A DNA stretch of 64,000 bases. It comes from Flaveria trinervia (lineage: Eukaryota; Streptophyta; Magnoliopsida; Asterales; Asteraceae). This document shows, one piece after another, positions 36,954-49,092 of this stretch. The notes beneath the pieces were generated by a model. That model saw only the letters and a program-made list of their open reading frames with translations. It did no database searches and was not told the origin of the DNA. The stretch spans positions 47,255,212-47,319,211 of the forward strand of contig CM046451.1 in assembly GCA_025506515.1 (NCBI GenBank), written 5' to 3'. A program made the translations under genes and the position numbers. How positions within the stretch are numbered: the first letter of the stretch is position 1; each line of letters starts with the position of its first letter.

Positions 36954-39751
36954 TTAGTTTAGGTTAGGAACCCAAGCCTTTACTGGCTTGGGTTTCCCAG
37001 AGGCATCACACATCATAAATTCAACCCATTGACCCTTAGAGGGTGAGGGTAGCCCAGGTTCCTTCTTGTCATCATCATCAGACACAGAGGTTGACTTCTT
37101 TTTCCATAAGTCAGATTTGTGCAATGCCTGTTTGTGATACACAGTCGACTGGCTAACAGGTTGAACTTTATGTGCACTAGTTCTTCTAGGTGGAGTTAAA
37201 GAACTCCTCTTAGAAGACCTAGATTTGGGTCCTGAAGTTCAATCTTTTTCTTAGGTGTCTGATAAAGAAAGCAATAGGAAGCAATGTGTCCACATTCTCC
37301 AAGTTGTAGCATGACCTGCTATCAACTTTACGATTAAACTTTCTTTGTGGAGACATGTGTGACACTCTAGTAACATCACTTACTTTAGGTTTTGAGTTTG
37401 GTTCTTTTGATGTTTTCCCTTGTTAACAGAGTTAACTGTTTTAACATGTTTAACATCTTTTTCCTTTTGGTTAACTGGTTTTGACTATTTGAAGTCCTGT
37501 TAGGTTCTGATTTGACTCTGTTTGACCCTGACTTTTAGTTAACCTTTTCAAACTCTTTTTCCAGATTAGCACAAGGCAATTTACCCTTAGCCTTTGACGT
37601 GGCCTCCTTTTGTTTGTTTCCAGAGTCAATGGTTGAGCATGAGGAATCTGGATCACTAACAAGAGGAGTAGACACCACATGATCCTTGATGGGATTGTCA
37701 TTACAGGTCTACTCTTAGTGTTCATCAAGGTCTCAGATGGTGGTGGAACCACTTTGTAACCCAAACCTCCCCATTGTTTCTTTCTCTCACTAAGTGTTGG
37801 ACTATGTGGGATGAACTTGTCTAACTGTGCAGTTTTTGTTTTAATGAGTATACTTCTACTTCTAAGACGCCTTTTGCTTCTTAGTGTCTTCTAGGGAGTT
37901 TAGATAGTACCTATTGTCATTAGCTTGGTTAAATGCAACTACTTCGGTTTCCCTAAGCTGTTTAGTCAAAAGGTCTATCTTTTCTTTGTAACTATGCTCA
38001 TTGTTTTAATATTCGATTCGCCTCACTGCACAGTTGTAAATCTTTTACCAAGTTATCATTATGATCTAATAACCTAGCAAATTTCTCCTCTATGCTATTT
38101 CTAAATGTATTACAATCAGAACAAGCATTATTAAACTTTTGGTCAGTGGTACTTACCTGAGTTGGTTCAGAAGCATTAGCCATCAACGCAGCATCAGATG
38201 TCTCTGGTTCTGGTGATTCTGTCTTTTCTATCTTTGCTCTAGTAGTCTCCTCTTTAGCTTGTAGCTGACCTCAGATGCAGTTTTCTCTTCAATATTAGAC
38301 ATCGTATATCAACTGCTAGATCTCCTTCACTTGCAGAATCATCATCAAAGTCTTCTACACTTGCAATGTTTGATTCCCCTGGAGAGACAACCTAAAGCTC
38401 CAGTCCTGTCGTTCATCATCATGAGCAGTCAAGGCTTTTGGATCCTTGCTTGATGAAGTAGAACTAGTAGCTTGCTTGTCTTGACGAGTGAAGGACGAGA
38501 CTGGGTTCCCGTTTCCCGTCTTCTTTGGCTTAACACATTCTCTCTTGAAGTGCCCCTTCTCCCCACAGTTAAAGCAGGTCACTTTGCTCTTGTCAAAGCC
38601 AAATGTGGTATCCTTAGTAGCTACCAAGTTTGTTCCGGTCTTTTTCACAAACTTCTTCGCTCTCCGGACAGCACTAGCTAAGGCCCACATTATGTCCATT
38701 CTCTCAAGCTCCATTTCGTCCATCTGCTCGTAGTCCTCGTCTGCCAGATGACAGTTTCCAATCTTCCCAGCAACAAGTCCATCATAAGAATGAACCACTG
38801 CAGCCAAAAGATCCATGTGTTCTCGAGCTACTTCTACCGTCCCATTACCGAGGTTCTCGGTATTCAGTCTAGTAGCTTTTGTTTCAGATCCGATATGATG
38901 GGTACAAAAAGAACCCGACGTGTCTGATCCTGAAGGAGAAGCATGTGAAGGACCCGATGAGCTAGACACAAATGCAGTTTAGAGAGGTGCTCCAGATGTC
39001 TTAGCTTGAGGTGTGGCATTGTACAAAGCTGGATTCTGAGAATACGAAGACTTCTGAGCTCTGTACTTCATCCTAAGTGCTTCTTCTTGTAGCTTTAGAA
39101 TGAAGTCATTTATATCCAGCTTTGCCAGCATTCCATTCTGTCTCAGGTTAGACACGAATGAAGCCCACTTTTCTGGCAATCCGTCTGCAAAGTTAGCAAC
39201 TTTCTCTTCCATGGTAGTAGCCACCCCATGTGTATGCAGTTCACCCATCAGATGGTAGAATCTATCTATAACATCGTCCAACTCTCGTTTCCCATCGATG
39301 AGAAGTTATCGAATTCCTTCTTTAACTCCTTAGCCTTGATTGCCTTCAACGAAGCATTCCGTCGTATCTCTTTTCCAGCTCATCCCATAGTTTCTTGGAC
39401 TGCTTATTCACTGAGTACTGGTGAAAAATGTCTTTAGGGATAGACTATGTAATCAATGCATAAACCCTCTTCTCTACATTATATTAACTTTCTGCGAGTC
39501 TGTCATCCCTCCTAAGGTTAGCTTTACTCCATCGGCTCCCACCGGCGTACTATACCCAATCTCGATAGCTTCCCACAGATTCGGATCCACTCCATTGAGG
39601 TAGATCTCAAAATGTTGTTTCCAGTGGGGAAACTCATCTAGTGTTAAAAGCTTTGGTGGTTTATTATGATTACCCACCTCACTCTCAAGTAACAGCAGGT
39701 TCTGGATCCTAGAGTTCTTCCAGCAGTAACGGCTGATATTTGATCTTCCAT
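36954..39751 (-). pseudogene. Element C gag, broken
   Basis: The start is probably 39751 (ATGGAAGATC, MEDQISAVTAG), with a frame change before the conserved capsid segment at 39474-39677 (LTLDEFPHWKQHFEIYL). Capsid continues at 38979-39281 (MDDVIDRFYHLMGEL, LPEKWASFVSNL). The nucleocapsid knuckle CFNCGEKGHFKREC is at about 38535-38580. Downstream segments (37998-38186, 37471-37764, 36954-37142) are Lys/Ser-rich and end just before the protease. A second, distal knuckle is not clearly readable. An Asn-start alternative at 39677 (MGNHNKPPKL) is possible. Many frameshifts. Confidence 0.85.
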
Positions 39752-40242
39752 GGCGAATAACTTTAAGTCAACTTACACAAACCGTCAACTGGTGTGACTG
39801 AATCTTGCGATTGGGTCAATCGGCCGAATGAACCAGGCGAATGGTTCAATCGTGCGGCTGAACTAAGCGATTGGTTCAGTCGTGAAATGAAGCTGATGCG
39901 TATGAACACTGCGAACGAATGGTTCAATCGTACGAATGGCAATGCGACTATGTCCAATCGCACGTCTAAGCAATGCGAATGAGGTCCAGTTGGGCGAATG
40001 GCTCACTCGTGCGACTCAAGCTGCTGTTTTGTGAAAATTTCTTGTTAAACGTGTTTTAGACGTAAAAATTCGAACTTTCGCAAGGTCTAATCGCCTAAGT
40101 CCGTAGAAACCAAACTTTGATGAGCAGGGAACGTCCAAGATCACTTCTGACACAAAAGATTGAGTTTTTTAGTGCAAAAACACAAGCTTTTTATCAATCT
40201 TGGTTGAATCACACGTAATCAAGAGCCAAAGCTCTGATACCA
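39752..40242 (-). promoter_or_regulatory. Element C 5' leader with palindromes and primer binding site
   Basis: TGGTATCAGAGC (coding strand) at 40231-40242, two bases inside the LTR. Bases 39788-40020 carry the CATTCG/CAGTCG dyads also found in C's LTR and spacer. No coding sequence seen. Confidence 0.85.
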
Positions 40243-40244
40243 CT

Positions 40245-40755
40245 TGTTAGGACCTGGTATTTGAACGAAATACCTAGTGATTAGCGTGTAAACCAGATCA
40301 AATAGTGCGGAATCCTATTTGATTGCATCCAATCAGTGAGAACACACGAAGAATCAATAAAGAATTGAAACTAATGTTAGAAATCGATTGGAAATCGATC
40401 TAATGTGTTCTATGAACTTGGAGAACGAATTGGGAGGCTTCTGGATGGCTAGGGTACGTCTGGAATCGTAGTGATGAATGCTCTTTGTTTTTCAAAAATT
40501 AGATTGTATTTATAGGTTAGTATTGTTCATCATCGGCGAGTGGACCATAAGCATGGTTCAGTCGTGCGATGAACCATGCGGTTGATCCATCCGCACACTG
40601 AGTGTTCAGTCGTGCGACTGAGTCAATCTTATTGTCAATCATACGACTGATCTAGTCTCCTGGTTCAGTCGTGCGACTGAGTCAATCGTATGAAGTTATT
40701 CATGTTGTGGTCCATTCGTATGGGCCATTCGCATGGAACCTCATTATGTTAGTTT
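40245..40755 (-). repeat. Element C 5' LTR, first part (split by D)
   Basis: Matches 14395-14905 with about 15 substitutions and about nine small indels by hand count. It stops at AGTTT, where D is inserted, and continues at 52883. Confidence 0.95.
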
Positions 40756-41461
40756 TGTTAGGATCAGTGATCTACGTTTGATTGATTAGAGAGTATAGCA
40801 GCAAATTCTAACAATGAATTAGCCAATTCACAAGAACAAAGAGATATTCATGTAAGAATAAAAAACGGTTATAGATAGGGAGAATTCTGCAGATATATTT
40901 CATTCAATATTCGATTCGTGGTAACGGAATGTCACAATTACAATTAGGTCGACACCTCTTATATAAGAGATGTGACATCTGCTGATGTCACTTGATAGTG
41001 ACATCTAACAGAATTTATCACAAACTATTGATAGTTACACAACTACTGAAGATGTCAAACAGTGTCATCTTCTTACAAAAATGCTAAGTGTTAACTATTA
41101 TTACAACTACTGAAAAGAAACTACTGAAACAATAACAACTGAAGAACATACTCTTCAGTTGTTTTACAAATACTGAAACAAAGAAAACTACTGAAAGGTA
41201 AACCATCACAACTACTGAAGAAGACCTCTTCAGCTGTTGTGACAACATCTGATACTTTGTCTTCAGCACTTGTGTCTTCAGACTTTGTCTTCAGCACTTG
41301 CGTCTTCAGACTTTGTCTTCAGCACTTGTGTCTTTAGACTTTGTCTTCAGCACTTGTGTTCAGACTTTGTAATCAGCTGTTTTGGTCTTCAGTAGTTTGT
41401 TGTGACGTCTGTGGGACTTAAAGGTTTTCTGATCTGGCTCATTGGTTCTTTTGGTCCAACA
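40756..41461 (-). repeat. Element D 3' LTR
   Basis: 706 bp, aligning with 52154-52877. About 41040-41400 is a repeat field of ACAACTACTGAAGA-type words and GTCTTCAGCACTTG units in tandem (41268-41375, roughly 24-bp period). On the coding strand it begins TGTTGGACC and ends GATCCTAACA. Confidence 0.96.
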
Positions 41462-41470
41462 ACTCCCCCT
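41461..41470 (-). promoter_or_regulatory. Element D polypurine tract within coding sequence
   Basis: The coding strand reads CAGGGGGAGTT before LTR start TGTTGGACC. It is translated as part of the 3' ORF C-terminus. Confidence 0.8.
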
Positions 41471-43087
41471 GAACCAATGCAGCCAAAACCTTTAAGTTTA
41501 TTGAGGTCCCACTTATTGTTGGCAGAATGGTTGGTCTTTTTCCTTCTTGATCAGTTGAGAAGATGACCAATATAAGCTCTGGCCTGGAAATGAGTTTCTG
41601 AAGATTTGGTTGGCAATGTATGGATGGGAGCTCTGTATTGGGGAATTGGACACTGAGCTGTTCCCCCATCCATGAGACTCACTTCCCATGTATAAGCCTG
41701 TAGGATTCTCTGGTGTATGCTCTGAGAAACATGATTTGTTCTTCCATGGTCAGGTTCTCGGCTTCACCATCAAACAATCCTTCTCGCCCATACAGCTCTG
41801 AGATGTACTTGGCCTGTTTACCATTTTTGAGCTCAACTGTTGTAATCTGTCGGTATGCAAACTCATCAGGATAGTCCCTTCAAGTAACAGACTGAGCTCA
41901 TTTTGTTTGAAGTTCTCAAGCCTCTTGTAGACTAACCCCTTTTAATAATTTTGTTCTCTAACATCTTTGGGTGGTTGTTTAGTCTCATAGGCCTTCTTGA
42001 AGTCTTCTACAATCTCCCAGGGTGATACTACAAGGACCACTGTGATCTCTTCATCTACGATCCTTTTGACTTGGCCCTTGTATCTCGAAGGAATGTCTTT
42101 CTTTACAATCCTGTGAGCCACCCTAGGATCAGGCCATACTCTCACCTTTTCCTTCTGATATTGAAATGTGTTGGCAAGGGTGTACAACCTCAGAGCTTCT
42201 TTCCTCATACTAATAATTGATGACGAAGCAGCATAAGTTTTGTCAATGTTTTTCAGCATTTCATCATCATGAAGCTTTTGCTGCTGTTCTTCTTCAATCT
42301 TTACTCTCACAGCTTACATCTGTGAGGTGGGAGTGATGGGCATGGGTTTGGCTTTAGCCAATGTTAGGACTGCAGACAGAGGCAGCCTATCTTCTTCCAT
42401 ATCATCCTCTTCTTCTTCTTCTTCTAGCCTCAACACCCTTCTCTTCTTCTTCTTAGGTGCATCATCGGCTGTTGGTTTAGATGGTAAGGGAGTTGGTTTT
42501 GTGGGTGTGGTTGTGGTTGTTTTGGAGAGGGAATGTTGACAGGCTGAGTTAGCATTTTGGAGGTGAGTGTTGCTTTTGAGTATTTGGCTAGCTCAGTCCT
42601 GCTCCCTGCTCCTGCTTCATTCAAAGCTTCAATAACAAGTCCCTTAGTATATGCTTCAGATGAACAGATCTTGGTGGTGATTGCCATATACTGTCCCTGG
42701 ACCAAGCTTGATTTCGATCATTGATCTTCCCAGATATTTTGCAATAAATCTAATCATGATCTCAAGCCTTTCTCTTTCTAACACTTCATAACTTGCCCAT
42801 CTATTCTGGATTTCTTCAATCTCTAATCGTCGAATCTCAGAGTCAAGTTTATCGGTGTCATGGCCTTGCCTAAACAGCTGATCAATGATGTATCCATTGA
42901 TCTGCTGTGTTCGGCTCATCCTCTTTTATCAGTAGCTCCAAGGCTTTCTCTTTTTCCTTCTCTTTATCGGTCTCCACATCATACTCCAACTCTTCCTTTC
43001 CACTCCTTTTCCACACTCTCCCTTCTGTTTCTTTCTCCTTTTCTTTCTCCTCTGTACTCCTCTTTCTTTTCCTTTCACTGACTTAAT

Positions 43088-43101
43088 CTCCCCCTTTTTG
43101 G
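43088..43101 (-). promoter_or_regulatory. Internal polypurine tract inside element D 3' ORF
   Basis: CCAAAAAGGGGGAG on the coding strand, encoding T-K-K-G-E. It is identical in sequence and reading phase to element E at 20921-20934. Confidence 0.55.
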
Positions 43102-44965
43102 TTGCATTGGTTGCAAGGGGTTGATTGCCAGAAAGTTGTTTGCCCACAACCTCCTCTATCAATGGGTGTATTGCTGAGGAAAGCCTCTCATCAATGGCTT
43201 TGATCACGATGTCAGTGATTATGGGTGTGATGAGAGGGAGGGATTTTGAAGGATAGCAACTATTTGCTCAGGAGGGTTCTGTTCCTGAGAAATAGTGCCA
43301 GAAGCAGAGGCAGGTGGCTTAGTTGTTTTGGAGTGGCTCAGTGTTTGGGAGACCTTCAGATGAAGGTGCCATCTGTGAGGTGGTAAGGCAGATGGTCTTT
43401 GTTCCTTAGAAGTTTTGGCAAGCAGCTCTTTGAGTCTGCTCACCTCCTCTTCCAGGATGGTGTTTTAGGCGATTACATCATAAAAGAAGCCCAGGTCATC
43501 ATCAGTAGATACTGAATCACCTGACCTCTGATAGGATCAGGATGAACATGCACTGAGTGTAGCTCAGTTGTAGCATGTGCCCCTTTGTCTTGGAACTGGG
43601 GACTTCCTGCCTCAGGACTTTGTCCGTCATCAGCAGTTGCCTCTGTAAGGTCTTAGTAATGGTACCAACTACAACCGATCATATGCTGACGCAGGAGAAG
43701 TGGCAGCCTCACCAGAAGTTCCAATCTCCATTGCTACACTAGGAGAAGGAACATTGTAACCCCTATGCTGTGGTTCTCAGCTGCACTTTGGTCCCCCCCT
43801 CAATGGTAGAAGTGTTCCCAGTAGTAATTGGTATCTGGGGAGGGGGTGAGGAGTGCAACTGAGTCAGCACTTGTGCAACAAGTAATGTAGGACTTTGGGG
43901 GGCGATTGCATGGGGAGATAGGGTAAAGCAGTCTGCACCTGGGGAGGATGGTGCTCTTCAATGGCAATCTCCTCAAATGAGGAAGATCCCAGATAGGGGT
44001 ACCCCTTCTGTGGTTGCTGCAGGCTCCTTTTGAGAGGAATCCTGAGCGGTTGTGGCTGGGAGAGTCCTCATATCCACTAGGGGGTATAACCAGTGGATAT
44101 AGCTTGTGTTTGTGTTGCAGGGGCATCCTCAGGGGACTCATTTCCCTGAGTAGCCTTTTTGGTTTTCTTTTGAGTGGGTTTGGTGGGGACTTTTGATTTG
44201 GAGGTGGTGGCTGTGGTTTCCAGCTGCGTGGGTTTGCGCAGCTTGGCAGCCATTTTGGTGATTGGTCAGAGTTGTGCCGGGAGTATACTTCAGGCAATAC
44301 AGCCATAGCAGGGACTCCCAGGCCAACAAGTCCCTCAGCTTGAAGCTGGTTTGCAATTATGGCCATTATGAACCAAGGATATAATATCCAACGGTTAGCA
44401 GTTGTTTTTTAGCCATATCCTTGAGCTCTGAAAAAGTATTTCCGAAAAATTTAAGGTTGTTGCTCAAGGATGGAGTACATTACCTGCTGCCACCTTGTAG
44501 ACATTTGATCCCAAGACAAGTCTTAGGAGCCAAACAGACATTTACCATGTGAAATATGAGACGTTCAGCATCATGGAAATGTTTCTTCAGTATGGTGGAG
44601 GCACTAAGGTTTCCCTCATATCCATGGTGGGCAAAGGATAAGTCAGTTGTGCCCTTTGGATATCCAGCAGGAGAAGTGGCATCATCCAGGTGTAGGGTTT
44701 GACGAAGTATATCAGGAGTGATGACCACTTCGTGGTTGTTGATGACCGACCGGAGAGACGCTGTGTTGTTCTCCCCAGTGGTGAGGGTGACGTTCATCCA
44801 AAACTGGTTAAGGGATTCGGCATGAAGGATTGGATTGAGAAGAAAGGCCGTTTTGTAGGGTGACTGGACCATAAGATCAATAGCATTATCGAACTTAGCC
44901 CAGAATGGCGATTTGGTGAGGTAAGCTACACAGTTGTGTCGCGGTTTGAGCTGCATGGACGCCAT

Positions 44966-45780
44966 TTATGAGAGAGAATTTTGGAGAGATGAACGTTAGG
45001 TTTGAAGAAGATGAGGCTCTGAAGGATTAGGTCGGATATTTATAGGATACGGGTTAAAAACAACTGAAGGGTTTGGTGTTAGTCATCAATAGTTTTAAAT
45101 GACTGTTGACATGGTATTACCCTTTCAGACTTTGAAACAGCTTAAGTCGTGGTTTTAGGCATCAACAGTTAGAAAACTACTGAAGACCATGGTTTTGACT
45201 TCAGATGATGAAACAACTGAAGACTTGGTATCAGTCATCAGTAGTTGGAAACGACTGAAGACATGGTTTTGTCAGCAGTTGTAAACAGCTGAAGACTTGG
45301 TGTTAGTCTTCAGTAGTTGTGAAACTACTAAGACATGGCTTTGTCATCAGTTGTTGAAAATAGCTGATGACTTGGTATTAGTCATCAGTAGTTGTGAACT
45401 ACTGAAGACATGGTTTTGTCATCAGTTGTTTAGGATGAAACAGCAGTTGTAGAAACAACTGAAGAGAAGTTCTCTTCAGTAGTTTTCGTCAATTCATAGC
45501 CTTTCAGCTGTTTCATACTGTCCTCAACACTTACTCTTCAGACTTTGCATCTACTTTTCAGGTGTTTCATAGGACGTCAGTACTTATCTGTTTGTACAGA
45601 TTTCAGTAGTTGTAACTACATCAGTGGTTTTGAACAGATAAAGTACTTCAGTACTTGTGAGGCATTTAGCCGTCAGTAGTTATAAAAACTACTGAAGGTG
45701 AAAAAATCATCAGTACTTATATGTGACATGGTTACCAATGATCACCAGTACTTTTTACTGAAATCATCAGTAGTTGTCAC
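44966..45780 (-). other. Element D spacer with ACTACTGAAG array
   Basis: Non-coding interval between pol and the 3' ORF. Words such as AACTACTGAAGAC, CAACTGAAGAC and CATCAGTAGTTG recur in both orientations about 25 times in 45060-45780, the same vocabulary as D's LTR. No gene seen. Confidence 0.8.
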
Positions 45781-48700
45781 TTATTCTAGCTGCAGCATAC
45801 CAAGCTTTAACACAAGGTTTTGGAAAGTAGAACTATCCAAAGGCTTAGTAAAAATATCTGCAAGCTCATCAGCACTAGGCACAAACTTAGGATCAATCAG
45901 ACCTTTTTCAAAACAATCCCGAATAAAGTGATGTCTGATCTCTATATGTTTGGTCCTAGAGTGCTGGACTGGATTTTTGACAATACACAGAGCTGAAGCA
46001 CTATCCATTAATAATGGAGTCTTAGTCTCTGTAATGCAATAATCCAGAAGTTGGTTCTGAAGCTAGAGTACCTGAGAAGTGCAACTTGCAGCAGCAATGT
46101 ACTCGGCTTCAGCAGTTGATGTAGCAACAGATGTTTGTTTCTTACTCTGCCAAGAAATCAAACAGTTGCCTAGGAATTGACAACCACCAGAAGTTGACTT
46201 TCTAGTTAACTTGCACCCTGCATAGTCACTATCTGAAAAAGCAACTAATTTGCAAGAGTGTCCAGTGGAATACCATAAACCTAGAGATTGTGTACCTTGC
46301 AAATATCTAAAGATTCTCTTGACTGCAATCAAATGAGACTCTTTAGGAGCAGCCTGAAATCTAGCACAAACACATGTAGCAAACATAATATCTGGTCTAG
46401 AAGCTGTTAAATACATCAAGGACCCAATCATACATCTGTAAAGTTTTCATCAACAGCTTTACCTTTCTGATCTGCATCCATTTGTGGTGTTGCACATGGG
46501 AGTAGAACAGGGCTTACAGTTTTGTAAATCAAACTTATTCAAAAGATCTTTTGTATATTTTGACTGATGAATAAAGGTTCCATCAGCCTTTTGTTTAATT
46601 TGCAAGCCTAGAAAGAACTGTAATTCTCCCATTGCACTCATTTCAAACCTCTTTTTCATTAATGTTGTAAAATCATCACACAACTGGGGATCAGAGGATG
46701 CAAAAATGATATCATCACATAAATCTGAACAAGTAGCTTATGCTGATCCACCTTCTTAATAACAAAGTTTTATCAATGGAGCCTCTAGTGAAATTATTCT
46801 TAAGAAGAAAAGTGGAAAGTGTCTCATACCAGGCTCTAGGAGCTTGTTTCAACCCATAAAGAGCCTTATCAAGTTTATACACCCATTCAGGATGTTTATT
46901 ATCCTCAAACCTGGTGGTTGACACACATAAACTTCTTCCTTTATTTTACCATATAGAAATGCACTTTTGACATCCATTTGAAAAACTTTAAGATTGTGGA
47001 ATGCAGCATAGGCTAAAAACAATCTGATTGCCTCTAGTCTGGCTACAGGGGCAAAGGTTTCATCATAGTCAATACCTTCTTCTTGTGAAAACCCTGTACA
47101 ACCAATCTAGCCTTTTCTTAACACAAGCCCATTTTCATCAGTTTTATTCCTAAACACCCATTTAGTGCCTATTGCACACTTACCTGGGGAAGAGGAACCA
47201 GTTCCCACACTTGCTGTTTCTTGAACTGAAGTAGCTCAAGCTGCATGGCTTCAACCCATCCATTGTCTCTCAAAGCAACATGGTAGTTCTTTGGCTCTAG
47301 CTGACTGATGAAGAGAGCATAGAAGCAGAAGTTAGACAATTGACTTCTTGTTGAAACACCAGCATTGATATCACCAATAATCTGAGACATTGGGTGATTC
47401 TTCAGTTCTTGATAAACAATGAGATCTGTGCAAGTGTTTGTAGGACCTTCAGCAAGCAGATGTTGATGCAGACTCTTGAAACCAAGAATTAGATGGTAAC
47501 TCAAAGATGTAGAGGAATCAGAGATCTCATCAGCATTTGTTGTGGATGGAACTGCTGAAGCTACAGGAACATCAAATTTAGCAGACACAGGCAGTTGGTC
47601 ACTAAACTTGAATAGGTGAGTATTGATATTATCATCATCATCATCAATACCACCAGGTGGAAGACATGCTGCAGAAGATGATTTATCCATGATCTGCAAC
47701 AGCTGGAGGTTGATAAGGAACATATTGCAGTATGTCCAAATCAAACAACTCCACAGGGTTTTGTGGAATCTTGTCCATAGGAGATTCATTAAACTTCACA
47801 TGCAAAGTCTCTTCAACTATCTTTGTTCTGCAGTTGAAGACTCTGTATGCCTTGCAAGTAGATGAATAACCAACAAAACCCCTGCATCCACCTTAGGATC
47901 AAATTTTTGGAGTTGATCCTTTGTGTTGAGAATAAAACAGGACACCCAAATGCTTTGAAAAATGAAATTAGAGGAGCCAAGTGATGGAGAACTTCATATG
48001 GAGTCTTCATCAACCTCTGATTTACTAAGGCTCTATTCTGCACATAGCAAGCTGTGTTAACAGCTTCAGCCCAAAAGGTCAGTGGCAAACCAGAGTCAGC
48101 CAGCATGGACCTTGCAGCTTCAATTAGGGTCTGTTCTTCCTCTCCACTACTCCATTTTGTTCTGGAGTCCGTGGTATGCTAAACTGCCTTTTGATTCCCT
48201 TTGAAAGATAGAAGTCATCAAGTGTATGGTTTCTGAATTCAGTTCCATTGTCACTCCTAATACACTTGACTGAAGGGAATACTGCTTCTCAACATACAAC
48301 ACAAAGTGAATAATCTTCTGAGCAACCTCATCCTTTGAATGTAGAAAGAAAGTCCATACAAATCTGGAGTAATCATCCATTTACTTCTTTTGCCATGCTC
48401 ATCACTCTCACAGGACCAAATAGATCCATATGCAGTAATTGCAAGCAGGCAGTGGACTTAGGCTCTTCAATAGGAGAGAATGAGACTTTGTGCTGTTTTC
48501 CTTTTAAACAAGTAGTGCAGGTTTCATCACAGTGGAACTCCTTTATTGGTAAGCCTCTGACTAAACTATTGTGGATCAGCTGATTCATGTTTTGAAATTA
48601 ACATGACCCAGCCTTCTGTGCCACAGTTTAGATTCTTGAGAAGAGGCTTTGGAAAATAGGCAAGGATTGCCTCTGAGATCTATTTTCTTGGAAAGATCTA

Positions 48701-49082
48701 AGGCATACACTCTTCCTGTCCTGTTGGCTCTTAGGAGAGTGTGATCATCCAACACCTTATCAATCAAATGCAGAACTTTGGATGACAGAATCCTACAGTT
48801 CTGACTGGTGAAAAGAGCAACATGGCCTTTATCACACATTTGACTGACACTCAAGAGATTGTACTTGAGATTTTCCACATGATTAACATCATCAAACTTT
48901 ATTTCTCCATTGGAGACAAAGCCGTTTCCAATGATGTAACCCCTAGCATCATTGCCAAAAGAAACAAACCCCTTCTTTCCTTGAGAGTAGTCATGAAGAA
49001 GAGAGCTGTTCCCAGTCATGTGCATAGATCCCCCACTGTCTACATACCAGATGCTACTTTGGCATGTTGAAGAACCCTGCAA
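45781..49082 (-). pseudogene. Element D pol: protease, integrase, RT, RNase H
   Basis: Protease box is VDSGGSMHMTGN (48585-49082), where Gly replaces the usual Cys/Ala after DSG. The same segment ends KLWHRRLGHVNF. The IN zinc half, CTTCLKGKQHK, is at 48373-48588, and MDDYSRFVW at 48147-48380 carries the first Asp. IN end and linker lie at 47169-48106 (ADSGLPLTFWAEAVN). RT is at 46459-46924 and upstream; the YVDD box around 46706-46722 lacks one base, so the frame breaks inside the catalytic motif. RNase H at 45781-46431 has FSDSDYAGC and STAEAEYIAAASC, ending GMLQLE. Frameshifts also near 48140, 47100 and 46060. Confidence 0.92.
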
Positions 49083-49092
49083 TTATAAACAA

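Larger units (their letters stand above)
41439..44965 (-). pseudogene. Element D 3' ORF (env-position protein), broken
   Basis: Starts at 44965 (MASMQLKPRHNCVAYLTKSP). The N-terminal domain (44480-44965) has NQFWMNVTL and PDILRQTLHLDDAT, which I recall as typical of daisy-family retrotransposon 3' proteins. After a frame change the segment around 44366 has ILYPWFIMAII, the counterpart of MYPRFLQLL in B. Pro/Gln-rich and Lys-rich linkers follow (42929-44356), with an ATKKGEIK segment at about 43090, a charged helix (42656-42919), and a segment with VRVWPDPRVAHRIV (41942-42310). The last segment reads through the polypurine tract (VQGELLD) and stops 22 bp inside the LTR at 41439. Confidence 0.78.

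Noticed and set aside
40231..40242. GCTCTGATACCA as the end of a tRNA gene (also at 29644, 52140, 53330)
   Set aside because: Only the 12 bases of the 3' acceptor end are present and each sits just inside an LTR; these are primer binding sites.
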